The notes under the pieces were generated by a model. It was not told where the DNA came from. It made no database searches and saw only the letters and a list, made by a program, of their open reading frames with translations. 64,000 nt of DNA from Mycobacterium sp. Root265 (GTDB lineage Bacteria; Actinomycetota; Actinomycetes; Mycobacteriales; Mycobacteriaceae). Every line of letters starts with the position of its first letter. Positions within the stretch are counted from its first letter, which is position 1. Both the position numbers and the translations under genes were made by a program. Positions 61,898-64,000 of the stretch are shown piece after piece. The stretch is taken from assembly GCF_001428895.1 (NCBI RefSeq), contig NZ_LMJA01000028.1, forward strand, positions 308,638-372,637, written 5' to 3'.

Positions 61898-61924
61898 GGT
61901 TACCGAAGTTCCGGTTTCCGAAGT
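61898..61924 (+). repeat. Tandem direct repeats before the alpha/beta-hydrolase gene
   Basis: Two copies of GGTTnCCGAAGT at 61898-61909 and 61913-61924, spaced 15 bp start to start, end 12 bp before the ATG. They also make the imperfect dyad ACCGAA-GT-TCCGGT. Position suggests an operator, possibly of the lost MarR protein. Confidence 0.55.
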
Positions 61925-61936
61925 ACATGGGGAGTC

Positions 61937-62761
61937 ATGGCCGTCCAGCGAGTCGCAACCGAGGTAGGCGCCCTGCACGTCGAGACGCTGGGTGCCGGGC
62001 CGCCGGTGGTGTTGTGGCACAGCCTGTTCCTGGATTCGCGATCGTGGTGCGGGATCGCCGAGGAACTGGCGGGCACCCGCTCCGTGGTGGTGATCGACGG
62101 TCCCTCGCACGGCGCGAGCGAACCCATCGGGCGGGATTTCAGCTTCGCCGAATGTGTTGCCGCGGCGGAGTCGGTGCTGGACGCGCTCGGCGTCGCCGAA
62201 CCCGTCGACTGGGTGGGCAACGCCTGGGGTGGGCATGTGGGCATCCAGCTCGCCGTGCACCGGCCCGAGCGGCTGCGCTCCCTCACCACGATCGGGACGC
62301 CCGCCCATGCGCTGCGCGCGGTCGAACGCTGGACCAAGGTCTGGCCGCTCGTGCAGCTCTACCGCTTCACCGGACCCAATGCGCTGCTGCTCAAGCCGCT
62401 CGCCGATGCGCTGGTGGGACAGGAATCCTTTGCTGCTGCACCAACTCTCGCCGACGAGGTGATGAGTGCGTTCACCGGCGCGGACCGGCCGTCGATGTTC
62501 CGCGCGATGCGGTCGATGATGCTGAATCGTCCCGATATGGCTGCCGACCTGACCCGGATCGCCGCCCCGGTGTTGATGGTGGCGGGCCGAGACGACATCA
62601 CGGGCTGGCGGCCGGCCGACGCCCAGTCCGTCGCCGACGGTATGGCCGATGCCACCGTGGTGGACGTCCGGGGAAGCGGGCACTCCTCCCCACTGCTGGT
62701 CGACCGGGAAACCGTCATCGGGGCCGTGCAACAGTTCTGGAGCGGTGCGCGGGCGCGCTAG
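61937..62761 (+). CDS. Alpha/beta-hydrolase-fold protein with nucleophile Ser replaced by Ala
   Basis: A 274-residue protein with the complete alpha/beta-hydrolase layout: oxyanion region LWHSLFLDSRSW (26-37), nucleophile elbow VGNAWGGHVG (93-102), acid AGRDDITGW (216-224) and histidine RGSGHSS (245-251). In the elbow the residue that should be serine, cysteine or aspartate is Ala96 (codon GCC). It cannot act by the usual mechanism; it could be a binding protein, a lyase or use another residue. The frame is intact. The SD GGGGAG is very close to the ATG. It is flanked by two GGDEF genes, and its TAG overlaps the stop of the second (CTAG). Confidence 0.85.
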   Translation: MAVQRVATEVGALHVETLGAGPPVVLWHSLFLDSRSWCGIAEELAGTRSVVVIDGPSHGASEPIGRDFSFAECVAAAESVLDALGVAEPVDWVGNAWGGHVGIQLAVHRPERLRSLTTIGTPAHALRAVERWTKVWPLVQLYRFTGPNALLLKPLADALVGQESFAAAPTLADEVMSAFTGADRPSMFRAMRSMMLNRPDMAADLTRIAAPVLMVAGRDDITGWRPADAQSVADGMADATVVDVRGSGHSSPLLVDRETVIGAVQQFWSGARAR

Positions 62762-63858
62762 AGCGCATCGAATTCGTGATTGTTGCGCTGCACCCGGTTT
62801 CCGCCGGCGCGTTTGGCGCTGTACATCGCGTCATCGGCCGCCTCGACGAGGCGATTGATCAACAGGGTGATCTCCTGATCGTCGAGCTCGCCGATCTTCG
62901 CCAGTGCCGAACCGATGCTGACCGTGATCGCGTCCGGCAGAGCGGCGATCTCCAGGCGGATCCGCTCGGCCAGCGCCGTGGTCGCGGTGTCGTCGAGATG
63001 CCCGCACACCAGGAACTCTTCACCGCCGAAGCGGGCCGCGATGATGTCGTCCCCGGCAGCCTGTGCGCGCAGGATCTCGGTGACCGTGATCAGCAGCCTG
63101 TCGCCTGCGGCGTGCCCGCGGGTGTCGTTGATGCGTTTGAAACCGTCCAGATCGACCAGGATCACCCCGACGGTGCCGCCGTATACCGCGGCGCGGCCCA
63201 CCAATTCATGTGCGGCGCGGTGGAATCCGCGCCGGTTCAGAATATTGGTCAGCGAGTCCACATCGGATTCCGCGGCGTCACTGCCCAGCAGCCGCACCAG
63301 CACCTGGATCGAACCCGGCACCGCCAGCACACCGACGAGGATGACCACGAACTTGCTCACTCCGGAGGCGGGGTCCCCGGCCAGCGCGACGCGGACCGCG
63401 TTGATCCCGGTGGTGGTCACTGCCACGCCGATGACCGTCACCAGATACGGGCTGGTGTGGAAGAACGCGATGTAGCCGGCCATCGCCGCGAAACACGAGC
63501 AGCCGAGCAGGCCGACCGCGGGGTCGCGATCCAGCAGGCAGGCCGCGGCGATGCACAGCGTCGCGGTGACGGCGAACGCCTTGGACTGCTCACACGTGGG
63601 CCAGCTTCGCGCCCACAGCACCGCCATGGCGGCCGTGATGAGAGCGACGGCGAACGACAGCACGGTGGGTAGACCGTCGGCGGGCCCGCCCGGGCTCCAG
63701 TGCATCAGCAGCGGTGCGACCATCAGCAGCACGATGACGGCCACCATCATGGCCTGCGTGAAGCCGCGCAGCCGCTGCGCGTCGAGGTAACTGGACAACC
63801 AGTCGAAGTGGTCGGGCTGGCGCCACCACGCGCGCAGCACGGCCCGGTACTCGGTCAT
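62758..63858 (-). CDS. Membrane-bound GGDEF protein (diguanylate cyclase), paralog
   Basis: A 366-residue paralog of the GGDEF protein at 60585-61655. N-terminal WWRQPDHFDWLSSYLDAQRLR and about six hydrophobic segments are followed by a GGDEF domain with GGEEF (278-282) and LVDLDGFKRINDTRGHAAGD. No RxxD site precedes GGEEF. The ATG at 63858 is chosen; an upstream start at 63921 would take its first codons from the insertion element end. It converges with the alpha/beta-hydrolase gene, sharing CTAG. The two GGDEF proteins may answer different signals but feed the same c-di-GMP pool. Confidence 0.93.
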   Translation of the reverse strand: MTEYRAVLRAWWRQPDHFDWLSSYLDAQRLRGFTQAMMVAVIVLLMVAPLLMHWSPGGPADGLPTVLSFAVALITAAMAVLWARSWPTCEQSKAFAVTATLCIAAACLLDRDPAVGLLGCSCFAAMAGYIAFFHTSPYLVTVIGVAVTTTGINAVRVALAGDPASGVSKFVVILVGVLAVPGSIQVLVRLLGSDAAESDVDSLTNILNRRGFHRAAHELVGRAAVYGGTVGVILVDLDGFKRINDTRGHAAGDRLLITVTEILRAQAAGDDIIAARFGGEEFLVCGHLDDTATTALAERIRLEIAALPDAITVSIGSALAKIGELDDQEITLLINRLVEAADDAMYSAKRAGGNRVQRNNHEFDAL

Positions 63859-63907
63859 TCGACCGGACACTACCGATCCGTGGCCGTTGACCCGGTGAAA
63901 CGGGCTA

Positions 63908-64000
63908 GTGTCCTGAGTCATTAATTACGATCTAGTTGTTAATCTGGGTTGTGCCGACCCCTCATGCTGCTGAGATTGTGTTGTCTGCCGCCGAGCGTGC
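63908..64000 (+). mobile_element. Left end of an IS630-family insertion sequence (cut by window edge)
   Basis: After a TA dinucleotide (63906-63907) the sequence starts GTGTCCTGAGTCATTAATTA, which looks like a terminal inverted repeat of actinobacterial IS630 elements, followed by a transposase start. IS630 elements duplicate TA on insertion. The right end is outside the window, so the exact border is not confirmed. Confidence 0.65.
63951..64000 (+). CDS. IS630-family transposase, N-terminal fragment
   Basis: From GTG at 63951 the frame reads VPTPHAAEIVLSAAERA and runs off the window. This matches the N-terminus of IS630-type transposases, which often start with a short proline/alanine segment and then EIVLSxxERAEL. 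The helix-turn-helix and DDE catalytic core are not visible here. It lies about 43 bp inside the presumed element end. Confidence 0.65.
   Translation, partial: MPTPHAAEIVLSAAER

Noticed and set aside
63859-63921. Longer N-terminus for the second GGDEF protein
   Set aside because: The added codons come from the insertion-element end and the paralog starts at the equivalent of 63858.

Overview
The window is GC-rich actinobacterial chromosome with overlapping ATGA/GTGA gene junctions and mycobacterial envelope genes. The order thrS - HIT protein - pgsA - acyltransferase - pimA - NUDIX - pdxS - tesB - pdxT - yebC - ruvCAB matches the conserved M. tuberculosis block Rv2614c to Rv2592c. Two GGDEF genes, a large monooxygenase cluster and a P450 island point to a free-living environmental Mycobacterium/Mycolicibacterium. 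This identification is from recalled families and synteny; no search was run.

Region 1 (1-1502): the end of a TetR regulator and a translationally coupled DUF1214 gene.

Region 2 (1474-22977): a 21.5 kb catabolic super-cluster. It holds seven LLM-class (bacterial luciferase-like) flavin monooxygenase genes, a DszC/SfnB-like acyl-CoA dehydrogenase-fold flavoprotein, a TauD/TfdA dioxygenase, an SDR without the YxxxK motif, an aldo/keto reductase, a five-gene operon with a peptide-type ABC transporter, and LysR and MerR regulators. Inside it a polysaccharide-deacetylase-family gene with a MerR-type promoter is followed by folD under what looks like a ZTP (pfl) riboswitch whose final hairpin covers the folD ribosome binding site. 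The likely theme is uptake and oxidative cleavage of organosulfur or C-N compounds with C1 units passed to folate. The substrate cannot be read from sequence.

Region 3 (22984-34194): DUF445 membrane protein with Abi-alpha protein, phosphoketolase with glycogen phosphorylase, and a phosphotransferase followed by two acyl-CoA dehydrogenase subunits and an enoyl-CoA hydratase.

Region 4 (34378-39675): a threonine-rich lipoprotein overlapping a membrane protein with a PknH-like sensor domain, then DUF1990, GlxA-type regulator, HD protein, thioesterase and TIGR02611 membrane protein.

Region 5 (39745-48553): the conserved core for threonyl-tRNA synthesis, phosphatidylinositol and PIM synthesis, and pyridoxal phosphate synthesis (PdxS/PdxT).

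Region 6 (48550-55696): a 7 kb accessory island between pdxT and yebC: NCS1 permease with a cysteine-rich tail, acyl-CoA dehydrogenase, TetR, P450, SDR and FAD oxidoreductase, with three palindromic operator candidates.

Region 7 (55772-60582): yebC, an atypical SDR, LexA-box-controlled ruvCAB and two small membrane proteins.

Region 8 (60585-64000): two paralogous membrane GGDEF proteins flank an alpha/beta-hydrolase-fold protein whose nucleophile position is alanine. A MarR C-terminal remnant lies beside it. The window ends in the left end of an IS630-type element.

No tRNA, rRNA or CRISPR array was seen, and no gene-free stretch exceeds 300 bases.
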